Below are positions 1-9,818 of a stretch of DNA of 64,000 nucleotides, piece after piece. The stretch comes from an uncultured Bacteroidota bacterium. Lineage in GTDB: Bacteria > Bacteroidota > Bacteroidia > UKL13-3. Under the pieces are notes generated by a model. The model saw only the letters and a program-made list of their open reading frames with translations, was not told where the DNA came from and did not search any database. Made by a program: the position numbers and the translations under genes. Each line of letters starts with the position of its first letter. Position 1 is the stretch's first letter. The DNA lies in the NCBI GenBank assembly GCA_903897855.1, contig CAIUDH010000100.1:1-64000 (forward strand). Direction: 5' to 3'.

Positions 1-1
1 T

Positions 2-943
2 AAAAAATTAGGATTGCAAATTAGTGGAGAAGCCAATCCCTTGGTAAAAACGCCTGCAGACAAAAAAATATGGTACAGTACTTCATTACCTTGGCTTAGC
101 ATAGGTTATGAGATTAATGTTTCGCCGATGCAAATGATCACGATTTATAATGCCATTGCGAATCATGGCACGATGGTAAAGCCATTATTTGTCAAAGAAA
201 TTAGGGCGATAGGAAAAAAGCCTGAATTGATTACCCCCACTATTCTGAATGAAAAAATTTGCAGTGATGAAACACTGAAAAAACTTATGACGATGTTAAT
301 CGGTGTGGTAGAACATGGCACTGGACAGCTTTTAAAGAATCCGAACTATAGTGTCGCAGGAAAAACCGGGACGGCACAGGTGGCTGATAAGAATTTAGGC
401 TATGCAAAAAAAGTGTATCAGTCATCCTTTGTTGGATTCTTTCCTGCCGATAAACCAAAGTACACCTGCATGGTCGTCATCAACAACCCTACTGGGGGTG
501 CTTATTATGGTGCCCTTGTGGCCGGGCCTGTATTCAAAGAAATAGCCGACAAGGTGTATTCATTAAATACCGATATGCAAAAAGTAACCAATGACACCAG
601 TCGCACTTCGGTACAGATTCCTTTTCTAAAACCTGGTTCAATCCATGATTTCAAAACCATCAGTACCGCGTTAGGATTGAACTATTTCTATCAAGATGCT
701 GATGATGGAAGTGATTTTATTAAGCCTGTAAAAATGGACTCCGCCTATGCCCTTGAGGAGGTGAAAATTTACGAAAACCGCATTCCAAATGTCATCGGCA
801 TGAGTGCTAAAGATGCTCTTTATATTTTAGAAAATTTAGGTCTTGCCGTAAAACTTAGCGGGTGTGGTAGAGTGACAGCACAAAGCCCGATGGTAGGAAC
901 ACCCTTGATTAAAAATACAACCATTGACTTAGTACTTCAGTAA
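2..943 (+). CDS. ftsI: FtsI/PBP3 peptidoglycan transpeptidase, C-terminal part (5' end outside window)
   Basis: This is the septal penicillin-binding protein, which cross-links peptidoglycan in the periplasm during division. The frame is open to the left edge, so only the last 314 residues are present and the first visible TTG is internal. The KTG triad appears as GKTGTAQV about 118 residues in, in the typical transpeptidase setting, followed by the GFFPADKPKYT region. A PASTA domain, starting IPNVIGMSAKDAL, occupies the last 55 residues and is usual in Bacteroidota and Gram-positive division PBPs. It lies 9 bases before murE and opens a long same-strand dcw cluster. The transpeptidase assignment is firm; FtsI rather than another class B PBP rests on the gene order. 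Confidence 0.93.
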   Translation, partial: KKLGLQISGEANPLVKTPADKKIWYSTSLPWLSIGYEINVSPMQMITIYNAIANHGTMVKPLFVKEIRAIGKKPELITPTILNEKICSDETLKKLMTMLIGVVEHGTGQLLKNPNYSVAGKTGTAQVADKNLGYAKKVYQSSFVGFFPADKPKYTCMVVINNPTGGAYYGALVAGPVFKEIADKVYSLNTDMQKVTNDTSRTSVQIPFLKPGSIHDFKTISTALGLNYFYQDADDGSDFIKPVKMDSAYALEEVKIYENRIPNVIGMSAKDALYILENLGLAVKLSGCGRVTAQSPMVGTPLIKNTTIDLVLQ

Positions 944-952
944 AAGTAAATC

Positions 953-2416
953 ATGCAGCAATTAAATACACTCCTCGGTACTGTCAATGTCATACAAAGT
1001 ATGGGCCCTGGAAACTGCGACATTTCTTCGATTTGTATTGATTCGAGAAAAGCTGGTAAGCAGAGTTTATTTGTGGCTATAAAAGGGACACATACCGATG
1101 GTCACGCGTATATTTCTGTGGCTATCGATGCCGGTGCTTCTGCTATTGTATGTGAAGTTCTACCTGCCGTCATAACCCCAACGGTAACCTATCTTTTGGT
1201 AAAAGACTCGGCTGCAAGTTTAGGAAATATCGCCACCAGTTTTTATGGAAACCCATCTTCGAAACTAAAGTTGGTAGGGGTTACAGGCACCAATGGCAAA
1301 ACCACTGTTGCAACGCTGTTGTATCAATTATTTCGGAACTATGGCCATAAAACGGGATTGATTTCCACGGTTGAAAATAAAATTAATGATCGTATTGTTT
1401 CATCTACACATACGACCCCCGATGCCATTACTTTAAACGAGTTACTCTCTCAGATGGTAGCGGTAGGATGCGAATATGTTTTCATGGAATGTAGCAGTCA
1501 CGCCATTCATCAGCATCGAATTGGCGGACTCATTTTCGCTGGCGCGCTCTTTACCAATCTCACCCACGATCATCTCGATTACCATAAAACTTTTGCTGCT
1601 TACAGAGATGTTAAAAAAACTTTTTTTGATACACTAGATGAATCAGCGTTTGCGATTGTAAACAAAGACGACAAAAACGGTTCCGTGATGTTGCAAAACA
1701 CGAAAGCCTCTTGCTACACTTTCAGCATGATTAACATGGCTGATTTTAGGGTAAAAATTGTGGAACAAGATTTTAATGGTATGCTTTTGAATATTGAAGG
1801 CAAAGAGTTCTGGGTTCAACTCACCGGTGAATTCAATGCCTATAATATTTGTTTGGTATATGCCACGGCGTTTTTGTTGGGGAAAGAAAAATCGGAATTG
1901 TTTGCGGCACTCTCTGCGCTAAAATCTGTAAATGGGCGTTTTGAGTATTTCCAGTCGGCAACAAATATAACAGCGATAGTAGATTATGCCCATACTCCAG
2001 ATGCTATCAAGAATGTATTAATAACGATTAATAAGATTAGAACGCGTAATGAAAATTTGATTACTGTGCTTGGTTGTGGAGGAGACCGAGACAAAACGAA
2101 ACGTCCGATTATGGCCCAAGTAGCTTGCGAATTGAGTGACCGAATTATACTCACAAGCGATAATCCACGAACCGAGAATCCAGAAGTCATCTTAGATGAA
2201 ATGGAAGCTGGCGTATCGGGAGAGCACTTCAAAAAAGTGTTAAGAATCACGGATCGAAAAGCAGCGATTAAAACGGCTGTTGCTTCGGCAGAGCGGGGGG
2301 ATATCATACTCATCGCAGGGAAAGGGCACGAAACCTACCAGGATATAAATGGCGTGAAGCACCATTTCGATGACAAAGAGGAAGTGAAAACATATTTGGA
2401 GATGATGGAAAAATGA
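953..2416 (+). CDS. murE: UDP-MurNAc-L-Ala-D-Glu:meso-diaminopimelate ligase MurE
   Basis: This cytoplasmic Mur ligase adds the third amino acid to the peptidoglycan stem peptide using ATP. At 487 residues it has the family's length. The P-loop GTNGKTT is near residue 110, and the C-terminal domain carries DNPRTENP near residue 403. The DNPR form is the known signature for meso-diaminopimelate rather than lysine, so the wall is predicted to be of the DAP type. It starts 9 bases after ftsI and is followed by mraY after 50 bases, the usual dcw order. Confidence 0.96.
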   Translation: MQQLNTLLGTVNVIQSMGPGNCDISSICIDSRKAGKQSLFVAIKGTHTDGHAYISVAIDAGASAIVCEVLPAVITPTVTYLLVKDSAASLGNIATSFYGNPSSKLKLVGVTGTNGKTTVATLLYQLFRNYGHKTGLISTVENKINDRIVSSTHTTPDAITLNELLSQMVAVGCEYVFMECSSHAIHQHRIGGLIFAGALFTNLTHDHLDYHKTFAAYRDVKKTFFDTLDESAFAIVNKDDKNGSVMLQNTKASCYTFSMINMADFRVKIVEQDFNGMLLNIEGKEFWVQLTGEFNAYNICLVYATAFLLGKEKSELFAALSALKSVNGRFEYFQSATNITAIVDYAHTPDAIKNVLITINKIRTRNENLITVLGCGGDRDKTKRPIMAQVACELSDRIILTSDNPRTENPEVILDEMEAGVSGEHFKKVLRITDRKAAIKTAVASAERGDIILIAGKGHETYQDINGVKHHFDDKEEVKTYLEMMEK

Positions 2417-2466
2417 AGTCACTATTTAAAAATTTGAAACCGGTTAAAAATTAAATTAATACGCAC

Positions 2467-3735
2467 ATGTTTTATTTCCTATTTGAATACTTAAAAGATC
2501 ACTACGGTTTACCTGGGGGTGGTGTATTTCAATACATCTCATTTCGCACTTCGATGGCAGTCATCTTATCGTTATTGATTACGGTGGTATTTGGGAAAAA
2601 TTTAATTCTGAAATTACAACGTCTGCAAGTAAAAGAAACCATACGTGACCTAGGCTTGGAAGGCGAAAAACAAAAAATTGGAACTCCAACCATGGGAGGG
2701 CTTATCATTCTGTCGGCCATTATTATTCCGACGCTTCTATTCGCAAAATTCACCAATGTATACATCATCCTCATGCTAGTGTGTACCGTTTGGCTCGGCC
2801 TCATCGGTTTTTTAGATGATTATATTAAAGTATTCAAGAATGACAAAAAAGGATTGGCAGGAAAGTTTAAAATTTTGGGGCAAGTAGTGCTTGGTGTTGT
2901 CGTTGGCGCTACCTTATTCTATAATAAAAATGTAGTGACAGGGCAATTTATCAGCCCCAAGGAAGCGATTGCCTTAAACGTAGATACAACCTCTTTAAAA
3001 CGCGAAGTGATTAACGGTAACACGTATTATGTAAGAACACAACATTCGGTAAAAACGACGATTCCATTTGTAAAAACGCATGAATTCAATTACGAAAAAC
3101 TGATCTCCTGGTTTTGCAATGACTGCCACTCCTTCGCATGGCTTATTTTTATCCCTATTGTCATTTTTATAATTACTGCGGTATCGAATGGTGCTAACAT
3201 TACAGATGGGATTGATGGATTGGCAACAGGCACCTCTGCCATCATCGGTGCTGTACTTGGAATATTTGCGTATGTATCGGGTAACAAGGTTTTTAGTGAA
3301 TACCTAAACATAATGTATATACCCAACACCGGGGAGCTGCTCATTTTTGCGGGCGCCTTTGTGGGCGCCACTGTGGGCTTCTTATGGTACAATTCTTTCC
3401 CTGCACAAGTTTTTATGGGCGATACCGGTAGCTTACCCTTAGGAGGTATTATCGCGGCCTTCGCCATTATGGTTAGAAAGGAACTCTTGATTCCTATTCT
3501 CTGTGGAATCTTTTTAGTAGAAAATTTATCCGTGATGCTACAGGTTGGGGTATTTAAATTTCGAAAACGAAAGTATGGCCTTGAGTATGCGCGTGCGAAT
3601 CGTCTTTTTAAGATGTCGCCTCTTCATCATCATTACCAAAAGAGTGGTTACCACGAGAGTAAAATCGTTACTCGTTTTTGGATTATCGGAATTATGCTAG
3701 CCATCATTTGTTTTATCACCCTGAAACTAAGATAG
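2467..3735 (+). CDS. mraY: Phospho-MurNAc-pentapeptide transferase MraY
   Basis: This polytopic inner-membrane enzyme transfers phospho-MurNAc-pentapeptide to undecaprenyl phosphate, giving lipid I. Seen here: the [16 protein letters not shown] segment with the DDxxK active-site motif near residue 118, the [12 protein letters not shown] motif near 240, and a C-terminal [14 protein letters not shown] segment, all hallmarks of MraY. At 422 residues it is longer than the roughly 360 of E. coli. The extra length is a hydrophilic stretch around residues 165-225 between membrane segments, a loop expansion I associate with Bacteroidota MraY. It sits between murE and murD. Confidence 0.96.
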   Translation: MFYFLFEYLKDHYGLPGGGVFQYISFRTSMAVILSLLITVVFGKNLILKLQRLQVKETIRDLGLEGEKQKIGTPTMGGLIILSAIIIPTLLFAKFTNVYIILMLVCTVWLGLIGFLDDYIKVFKNDKKGLAGKFKILGQVVLGVVVGATLFYNKNVVTGQFISPKEAIALNVDTTSLKREVINGNTYYVRTQHSVKTTIPFVKTHEFNYEKLISWFCNDCHSFAWLIFIPIVIFIITAVSNGANITDGIDGLATGTSAIIGAVLGIFAYVSGNKVFSEYLNIMYIPNTGELLIFAGAFVGATVGFLWYNSFPAQVFMGDTGSLPLGGIIAAFAIMVRKELLIPILCGIFLVENLSVMLQVGVFKFRKRKYGLEYARANRLFKMSPLHHHYQKSGYHESKIVTRFWIIGIMLAIICFITLKLR

Positions 3736-3777
3736 ACACGAGTCACTAAAATTAAAAGCGTAATGGAGTCGCACAAC

Positions 3778-5121
3778 ATGAATAAGAAGAAACGAATCGT
3801 AATCCTTGGAGCAGGTGAAAGTGGCACTGGTGCTGCTATTTTGGCTATGCAACAAGGATTTGAAGTTTTTTTAAGCGACCACGGAAAGATCAAAGACAAA
3901 TATCGAAATGAATTACTAGAACTCAAAATTGAGTTTGAAGAAGGAGGTCACTCTGAAGAAAAAATACTCAATGCAGATGAAGTCATCAAAAGCCCCGGTA
4001 TTCCTGACCATATAGCCGTGATTCAAAAACTCCGAGAGAAGAAAATTTTGATCACCAACGAAATTGAATTTGCAAGCAGATACACCGACGCACAAAAAAT
4101 ATGTATCACTGGTACCAATGGCAAAACCACGACCACACTTCTTATCTATCATATGCTCAAAAAAGCCGGCTTCCATGTAGGTATAGGAGGCAATGTAGGA
4201 TTAAGTTTTGCTCGACAGGTAGCCTATGAAAAATTTAAATATTACGTATTAGAGTTAAGCAGCTTTCAACTCGACGGCTTAACTGAGTTTAAAGCAGAGG
4301 TAGCTATACTCTGCAATATCACACCAGACCATTTAGACCGTTACGACTACAAAATTGAAAATTACATCGCATCTAAATTTCGTGTGGCGCGCAATCAGAC
4401 TGAGCATGATTATTTCATTTATTGTTCAGATGATGCATTCACGATGCAATACTTGAATACCGTCGAAATCCAATCCAAGAAAATACCCTTCAGTATAAAA
4501 GAAAAACTTACTGAAGGAGCTTATAAAGAAAACGATCAAATAAATATAAAATATAACAACCAAGAATTCAATATGCACATTAACGAACTTGCCTTAGTAG
4601 GGCAACACAACACGTACAATTCAATGGCTGCAGCTATTGTAGGACAACTTTACAATTTACGTAAAGAAACAATACGAGAAAGTCTGCAAGATTTTGAAAA
4701 TGTAGAACACCGCTTAGAGTTTGTAGCGAAAGTGGGTGGTATTGAGTTTGTCAACGACTCGAAGGCAACCAATGTAAACAGTACATGGTATGCCTTAGAA
4801 TGCGCTGATGCGCCCTTAATATGGATCGCAGGAGGGCAAGACAAAGGCAATGATTACACCTTACTTAAGCCGCTGGTTCGAGAGAAAGTTAAATTTATTG
4901 TTTGTTTAGGGAAAGACAACCGTAAAATTCATGAAGCCTTTATGAATGATGTCGACATGATTATCAATACCACATCAGCGAAGGAAGCGGTACAGGTGGC
5001 CTATCGTTTTGCCGCAAAAGGAGATAAAGTAATGCTCTCACCGGCATGTGCCAGTTTCGACTTGTTTGAAAATTACGAAGACCGGGGAAGACAATTTAAG
5101 AAAGCGGTAAGGGATTTGTAG
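3778..5121 (+). CDS. murD: UDP-MurNAc-L-alanine:D-glutamate ligase MurD
   Basis: This cytoplasmic Mur ligase adds D-glutamate to UDP-MurNAc-L-Ala. The Rossmann-like N-terminus reads RIVILGAGESGTGAAIL, the P-loop is GTNGKTTTT near residue 122, and the middle domain contains the NITPDHLDRY motif. An ATG lies 15 bases upstream at 3763; I chose 3778 because family members begin only a few residues before the VILGAGESG strand. It follows mraY by about 40 bases and precedes ftsW. Confidence 0.95.
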   Translation: MNKKKRIVILGAGESGTGAAILAMQQGFEVFLSDHGKIKDKYRNELLELKIEFEEGGHSEEKILNADEVIKSPGIPDHIAVIQKLREKKILITNEIEFASRYTDAQKICITGTNGKTTTTLLIYHMLKKAGFHVGIGGNVGLSFARQVAYEKFKYYVLELSSFQLDGLTEFKAEVAILCNITPDHLDRYDYKIENYIASKFRVARNQTEHDYFIYCSDDAFTMQYLNTVEIQSKKIPFSIKEKLTEGAYKENDQINIKYNNQEFNMHINELALVGQHNTYNSMAAAIVGQLYNLRKETIRESLQDFENVEHRLEFVAKVGGIEFVNDSKATNVNSTWYALECADAPLIWIAGGQDKGNDYTLLKPLVREKVKFIVCLGKDNRKIHEAFMNDVDMIINTTSAKEAVQVAYRFAAKGDKVMLSPACASFDLFENYEDRGRQFKKAVRDL

Positions 5122-5190
5122 TGTGCCAACCTTAAAGATAAATAAGACTCCACTATTCACCTCATCATAAAATGAAACACGCTAATTAAA

Positions 5191-6384
5191 ATGAACGTTA
5201 CCGCCGTCATCAAAAAAATTACACAACTCACCAAAGGCGATTTTGCCATTTGGATGATTGTAATTTTATTGTCGCTGTTTAGCATGGCTGTAATATACAG
5301 TGCCACCGGCACTTTAGCTTATCAAAAAAAGGGGGGGCATACCGAATTTTATTTATTCAAACAATTGCTTTTTGTTTTTGTTGGGTTCCTCATTATTTAT
5401 TTCTGTCATTTGGTTGACTACCGTTATTATTCGCGGGTAGCGCAAATGCTATGGCTGGCCTCCATTCCCTTATTGCTTTATACAATTTTATTCGGAAGTG
5501 ATGTTAATGACGCAAAGCGCTGGATCACGTTACCTATCATAAACACGTCGTTTCAAACCTCTGATTTAGCGAAAATTGCGCTCATCATGTTTTTGGCACG
5601 AATGCTTTCAAAGAAGCAAGATGAAATTAAAGAATTCAGAAAAGCATTTTTACCCATCCTGATTTCCGTAACCGTGATTTGCTTGTTAATTTTCCCAGCA
5701 AATTTATCGACGGCTGCGGTCCTATTCATGACCTCAATAATAATCATGTTTATTGGTCGCATCAAGGTTAAGTATATTTTAATACTTCTGGCATGTGGTA
5801 TGGTATTATTAGCGGCAGCCATTTTTACGGTCAAAAATTTGCCTGTGAGTGTTGTTAAAAAAATGGGGAGAGTCGCTACTTGGCAATCCAGATTAGAAAA
5901 CTATGGCGGGGATGACAAGACGGCATCGTATCAAAATGAGCAGGCCAAGATTGCGATTGCCACGGGCGGGCTCTTTGGCAAAGGCCCTGGGAAAAGCACT
6001 CAGCGTAACTTTTTACCCAACCCCTATGCCGATTTCGTATATGCTACCATCATTGAAGAATATGGTCTATTCGGCGCTTTCATTGTGATTGCATTGTATC
6101 TCTTACTGCTCTACCGAACCATTCGAATTGCGATGAAAAGTCCGAGGGCCTTTGGAGCCTTACTCGCCATTGGATTAAGTTTTAGTCTCGTCATCCAAGC
6201 GTTTATAAATATGGCTGTGGCTGTTAATATATTTCCGGTGACGGGCTTGCCATTGCCTTTGGTAAGCATGGGGGGTACGAGTTTATGGTTTACTTGCTTT
6301 GCATTCGGCTGTATTTTAAGTGTGAGTAGACATATCGATGAAAACGAAGAGATCTTAGCAAAAGAAGGAGAAGGAGTAAAATAA
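5191..6384 (+). CDS. ftsW: FtsW, SEDS-family septal peptidoglycan glycosyltransferase
   Basis: SEDS proteins polymerise lipid II in the inner membrane together with a class B PBP. The 397-residue protein is strongly hydrophobic with about ten membrane segments. It shows SEDS landmarks: the N-terminal MAVIYSATGTLAYQ region, the KGPGKSTQRNFLPNPYADF loop near residue 270, and the C-terminal PLPLVSMGGTS segment. Its place between murD and murG and its partner ftsI identify it as FtsW. The second SEDS gene in this window, at 24.1-25.4 kb, is rodA. Confidence 0.93.
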   Translation: MNVTAVIKKITQLTKGDFAIWMIVILLSLFSMAVIYSATGTLAYQKKGGHTEFYLFKQLLFVFVGFLIIYFCHLVDYRYYSRVAQMLWLASIPLLLYTILFGSDVNDAKRWITLPIINTSFQTSDLAKIALIMFLARMLSKKQDEIKEFRKAFLPILISVTVICLLIFPANLSTAAVLFMTSIIIMFIGRIKVKYILILLACGMVLLAAAIFTVKNLPVSVVKKMGRVATWQSRLENYGGDDKTASYQNEQAKIAIATGGLFGKGPGKSTQRNFLPNPYADFVYATIIEEYGLFGAFIVIALYLLLLYRTIRIAMKSPRAFGALLAIGLSFSLVIQAFINMAVAVNIFPVTGLPLPLVSMGGTSLWFTCFAFGCILSVSRHIDENEEILAKEGEGVK

Positions 6385-6420
6385 TTAAAATGCCAATCGA
6401 TTCACCTAATTATTAATACC

Positions 6421-7506
6421 ATGAAATACATTTTATCAGGAGGAGGCACCGGGGGACATATTTATCCCGCCATCGCCATTGCCAATGAATTAAAAAGACG
6501 TGATCCATCATCTGAAATTTTATTTGTAGGGGCACAGGATAAAATGGAGATGGAGAAAGTGCCAGCCAATGGATATAAGATTGAAGGGCTTTGGATAAGT
6601 GGGTTACAACGAAGAATCACTTTAAGCAATTTACTTTTCCCCTTCAAAGTATTGGCGAGTAAGTTTAGGGCAAAAAAAATACTGAAAGCGTTTAAACCTG
6701 ATGTGGTCATAGGCACTGGAGGTTTCGCTAGTGGTTCCATTGTGAATGAAGCCGCCGCGATGGGTATTAAGACCTTGATTCAGGAGCAAAATTCATATGC
6801 CGGATTAACCAATAAGATTCTCGGAAAAAAGGTAAACGCCATTTGTGTTTCCTACGAAGGAATGGAGCAGTTTTTCCCTAAGAGTAAAATGGTGTACACC
6901 GGCAACCCTATCCGTAAGGACATTATTAATATTTACAGTAAAAAAAATCAAGCCATCAAACTCTTCCAACTCGACGACGAGAAAAAGACCTTGTTAGTTT
7001 TAGGCGGCAGTTTAGGTTCGGGAACAATCAATAAAAGTATTGCAGCGCAAATTGAAAAACTGCAACAAGCTAAAATTAATGTTATATGGCAAACAGGTTC
7101 CTTTTATATTGAGACCTACAAAAAACATCATAAAGGGGATATCAAAGTATTTGATTTTATCAAAGAAATGGATATGGCCTATGCTGCTGCCGACGTGGTG
7201 ATTTCGAGGGCGGGAGCCTTATCAATAAGCGAAATGGCCTGTGCCAATAAAGCCTGCTTATTAGTGCCATCACCTAATGTAGCTGAAGATCATCAAACAA
7301 AAAATGCAAATGCTTTGGTTACAAAGAAGGCAGCGATCATGATCACAGATGTTGATGCTCCCAATAAATTAGTTGACGAAGCATTATTGCTCATGAAAGA
7401 TGAGAAGAGGCTGCTAGAGCTCAAAAAAAATATTTCCGCTTTAGCACGGATGGACTCAACAGAAAAAATTGTAGACGAAATATTAAAATTAGTGCAAAAA
7501 AAATAA
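6421..7506 (+). CDS. murG: Lipid II-forming N-acetylglucosaminyltransferase MurG
   Basis: MurG is a GT28-family enzyme at the inner face of the membrane; it adds GlcNAc from UDP-GlcNAc to lipid I. The protein begins with SGGGTGGHIYPA, the diagnostic glycine-rich loop. It contains the GTGGFASG motif near residue 99 and, in the C-terminal half, the VLGGSLGSGTIN and SRAGALSISEMA donor-site motifs. Its 361 residues are normal. Its stop overlaps the murC-murB start by one base, so the two are probably translationally coupled. Confidence 0.96.
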   Translation: MKYILSGGGTGGHIYPAIAIANELKRRDPSSEILFVGAQDKMEMEKVPANGYKIEGLWISGLQRRITLSNLLFPFKVLASKFRAKKILKAFKPDVVIGTGGFASGSIVNEAAAMGIKTLIQEQNSYAGLTNKILGKKVNAICVSYEGMEQFFPKSKMVYTGNPIRKDIINIYSKKNQAIKLFQLDDEKKTLLVLGGSLGSGTINKSIAAQIEKLQQAKINVIWQTGSFYIETYKKHHKGDIKVFDFIKEMDMAYAAADVVISRAGALSISEMACANKACLLVPSPNVAEDHQTKNANALVTKKAAIMITDVDAPNKLVDEALLLMKDEKRLLELKKNISALARMDSTEKIVDEILKLVQKK

Positions 7507-9818
7507 TGTCCTTTTCAAACTATAAAAAAGTTTATTTCTTAGGTATTGGCGGCATTGGGATGTCGGCATTGGCTCGCTATTTCAATCATCTTGGTTTGGA
7601 AGTATTTGGCTACGATAAAACCGCTACTGATTTAACAAGAAAGCTAGAAGAGGAAGGAATACTCATACATTTTAGTGATAACGGGGAAAAAACTATTACA
7701 ACACATCACTTAACACCCCTTGATACTTTAATCATAATAACCCCAGCCATTCCTAAAGACTTCGAAGAATTGGAGGCCTTAAATAATCATCATTTTACGA
7801 TTAAAAAGCGCTCTGAAATTCTTGGGATGATTAGCGAGAACTATACGACCATTGCTGTGGCCGGCACCCATGGAAAAACCACTACCTCCAGCCTAATTGC
7901 TCACCTAATTTACAGTTCCGGAAAAAACTGTTTGGCTTTTCTCGGTGGAATATCGACCAATTACCATACCAATTTGCTTTTGCCATTGAACTCACTTACC
8001 GAGGCCGTTTGTGTGGTTGAAGCCGATGAATACGATCGTTCTTTCCTAAAACTATCGCCATCGATAAGCATTATTAATAGCATGGATGCCGATCATCTTG
8101 ATATTTACGGAACAGAAGAAGAATTTAAAAAAGGATTTAATGATTTCGCAAAAAAAACAAGAGCCGGAGGATCGCTGTTTTTCAAAAAAGATTTACCCCT
8201 CAATCGAAATGAGATAAACAATTACTCCTTCTCTTTGCTAGACCAGACTGCTCAAATATTTGCAGACAATCTTGCAATCCGTGATGGGCAATACTATTTT
8301 GACTACACAAACAACATATCCGATATTCATTTCGAAAACTTGGAATCGGGCATACCTGGTTCGCATAATGTTGAGAATGCGCTTGCTGCTATTAGTGCTG
8401 CTCTATTGATTGGGTTAACCGAGCAACAGATACGCCAAGGTTTAAAATCATTTAAAGGGGTTAGACGACGTTTTGAATTTATCATCAACCATCCACAAAA
8501 AATATTTATTGATGATTATGCGCATCACCCAGAAGAATTACGTGCCTTTATAAGTTCGGTGAAAGCCCTGTATCCCAACAAGAAAATAACAGGCGTATTT
8601 CAACCCCATCTATTTACTCGTACACGCGACTTTGTTGATGGGTTTGCTCAGAGTTTAAATCTACTGGATGATCTTATTTTACTAGACATTTATCCTGCGC
8701 GAGAAATGCCGATTGAAGGCATTGACTCAAGTATTATTTACGACAAGATAACGATTCAAAAAACGCTCTGTAGCAAAAAGGAGTTGGTTAAAATTATTGC
8801 AGAAAAAAATCCGGAGGTGCTTGTTACTTTAGGGGCAGGCGATATTGACACGCTCGTTCAGCCTTTAAAAAAGATGCTCTTGCAAAAAAGCGCTTCTCTT
8901 TTTGCAGAAGATCTACAATCTTGTATAGAAGGTAAAGTAATAGCCCATGAGCCCATGTTGAAACATACCTGGTTGAAAATTGGAGGAACGGCTGATATGT
9001 TTGTGAAACCAAAAAATATCGATGATGTTATCATCACCGTAAACTACGCCCTAGAGCATCAAATTCCTTATTTTATTCTTGGCAACGGGAGTAATCTATT
9101 GGTTGGTGACGGAGGTATTAGAGGTATCGTTATTGCCTTGGCCGAAGCAGAGTCGTACTTCACACAGGAAGGGAATTTTTTTACAGTAAGTGCCTCCTAC
9201 TCATTACCAAAATTTGTGCTTGAAACTTTAAAACTAGGTTATGAAGGTTTAGAAGCCACTGCAGGAGTCCCTGCCACTATTGGGGGTGCTACCCGTATGA
9301 ATGCAGGAGCTTATGGTACAGAGGTGTTTGATTGTATTCACAAAGTTAAATTTATCAGAGATGGCGTGGTTCAAGAGAAACAGAAAAAAGATATCAAATT
9401 CAGCTATCGTTATACCGAATTTGAACATGATACGATATTAGAAACCACTTTTGAACTTGTAAAAGCTGACGATATTAATAGTGTTGCAGCAAAAAGAAAA
9501 GCATTATTAGAAAAGCGGAAAGACTCGCAACCCCTTGATAAACCAAACACCGGAAGCGTCTTTAAAAACCCATTACCTCATTTTGCAGGCAAGCTAATTG
9601 AGGACGCCGGATTAAAAGGATTTGCCTTAGGCAATGTGCAAGTATCGCCCAAACATGCCAACTTTATCGTTAATAACGGTGGTGCCACAGCCAAGGAATT
9701 TATGGAATTAATATTTCTGATTATTAGAACCGTGCAAGAGAAATACGATATACTTCTTCATCCTGAAGTATTAGAGGTAGGAGAGCCAAACACAAATAAT
9801 GACACTCATGAAATATAA
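7506..9818 (+). CDS. murC-murB: Fused MurC (UDP-MurNAc:L-alanine ligase) and MurB (UDP-enolpyruvyl-GlcNAc reductase)
   Basis: One uninterrupted 770-residue protein carries two successive cytoplasmic steps. Residues 1 to about 455 are MurC: LGIGGIGMSALA at the N-terminus, P-loop GTHGKTTTS at about 120, NSMDADHLDIYG, and DDYAHHPEEL in the C-terminal domain. Residues from about 466 to 770 are MurB: the FAD-binding GGTADMFVKPK and GNGSNLLVGDGG segments, AGVPATIGGATRMNAGAYG, the catalytic serine in TGSVFKNP near 684, and a terminal HPEVLEVGE glutamate near 754. Both sets of active-site motifs look intact. In MurB order the reductase acts before the ligase, so the domain order is reversed relative to the pathway. 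In most Bacteroidota dcw clusters murC stands alone here. The end overlaps ftsQ. Confidence 0.94.
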   Translation: MSFSNYKKVYFLGIGGIGMSALARYFNHLGLEVFGYDKTATDLTRKLEEEGILIHFSDNGEKTITTHHLTPLDTLIIITPAIPKDFEELEALNNHHFTIKKRSEILGMISENYTTIAVAGTHGKTTTSSLIAHLIYSSGKNCLAFLGGISTNYHTNLLLPLNSLTEAVCVVEADEYDRSFLKLSPSISIINSMDADHLDIYGTEEEFKKGFNDFAKKTRAGGSLFFKKDLPLNRNEINNYSFSLLDQTAQIFADNLAIRDGQYYFDYTNNISDIHFENLESGIPGSHNVENALAAISAALLIGLTEQQIRQGLKSFKGVRRRFEFIINHPQKIFIDDYAHHPEELRAFISSVKALYPNKKITGVFQPHLFTRTRDFVDGFAQSLNLLDDLILLDIYPAREMPIEGIDSSIIYDKITIQKTLCSKKELVKIIAEKNPEVLVTLGAGDIDTLVQPLKKMLLQKSASLFAEDLQSCIEGKVIAHEPMLKHTWLKIGGTADMFVKPKNIDDVIITVNYALEHQIPYFILGNGSNLLVGDGGIRGIVIALAEAESYFTQEGNFFTVSASYSLPKFVLETLKLGYEGLEATAGVPATIGGATRMNAGAYGTEVFDCIHKVKFIRDGVVQEKQKKDIKFSYRYTEFEHDTILETTFELVKADDINSVAAKRKALLEKRKDSQPLDKPNTGSVFKNPLPHFAGKLIEDAGLKGFALGNVQVSPKHANFIVNNGGATAKEFMELIFLIIRTVQEKYDILLHPEVLEVGEPNTNNDTHEI

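Noticed and set aside
9799-9818. Frameshift or assembly error at the murC-murB/ftsQ overlap
   Set aside because: Both frames are complete and the C-terminal MurB motif and the N-terminal FtsQ signal are intact; a short overlap is normal in this cluster.
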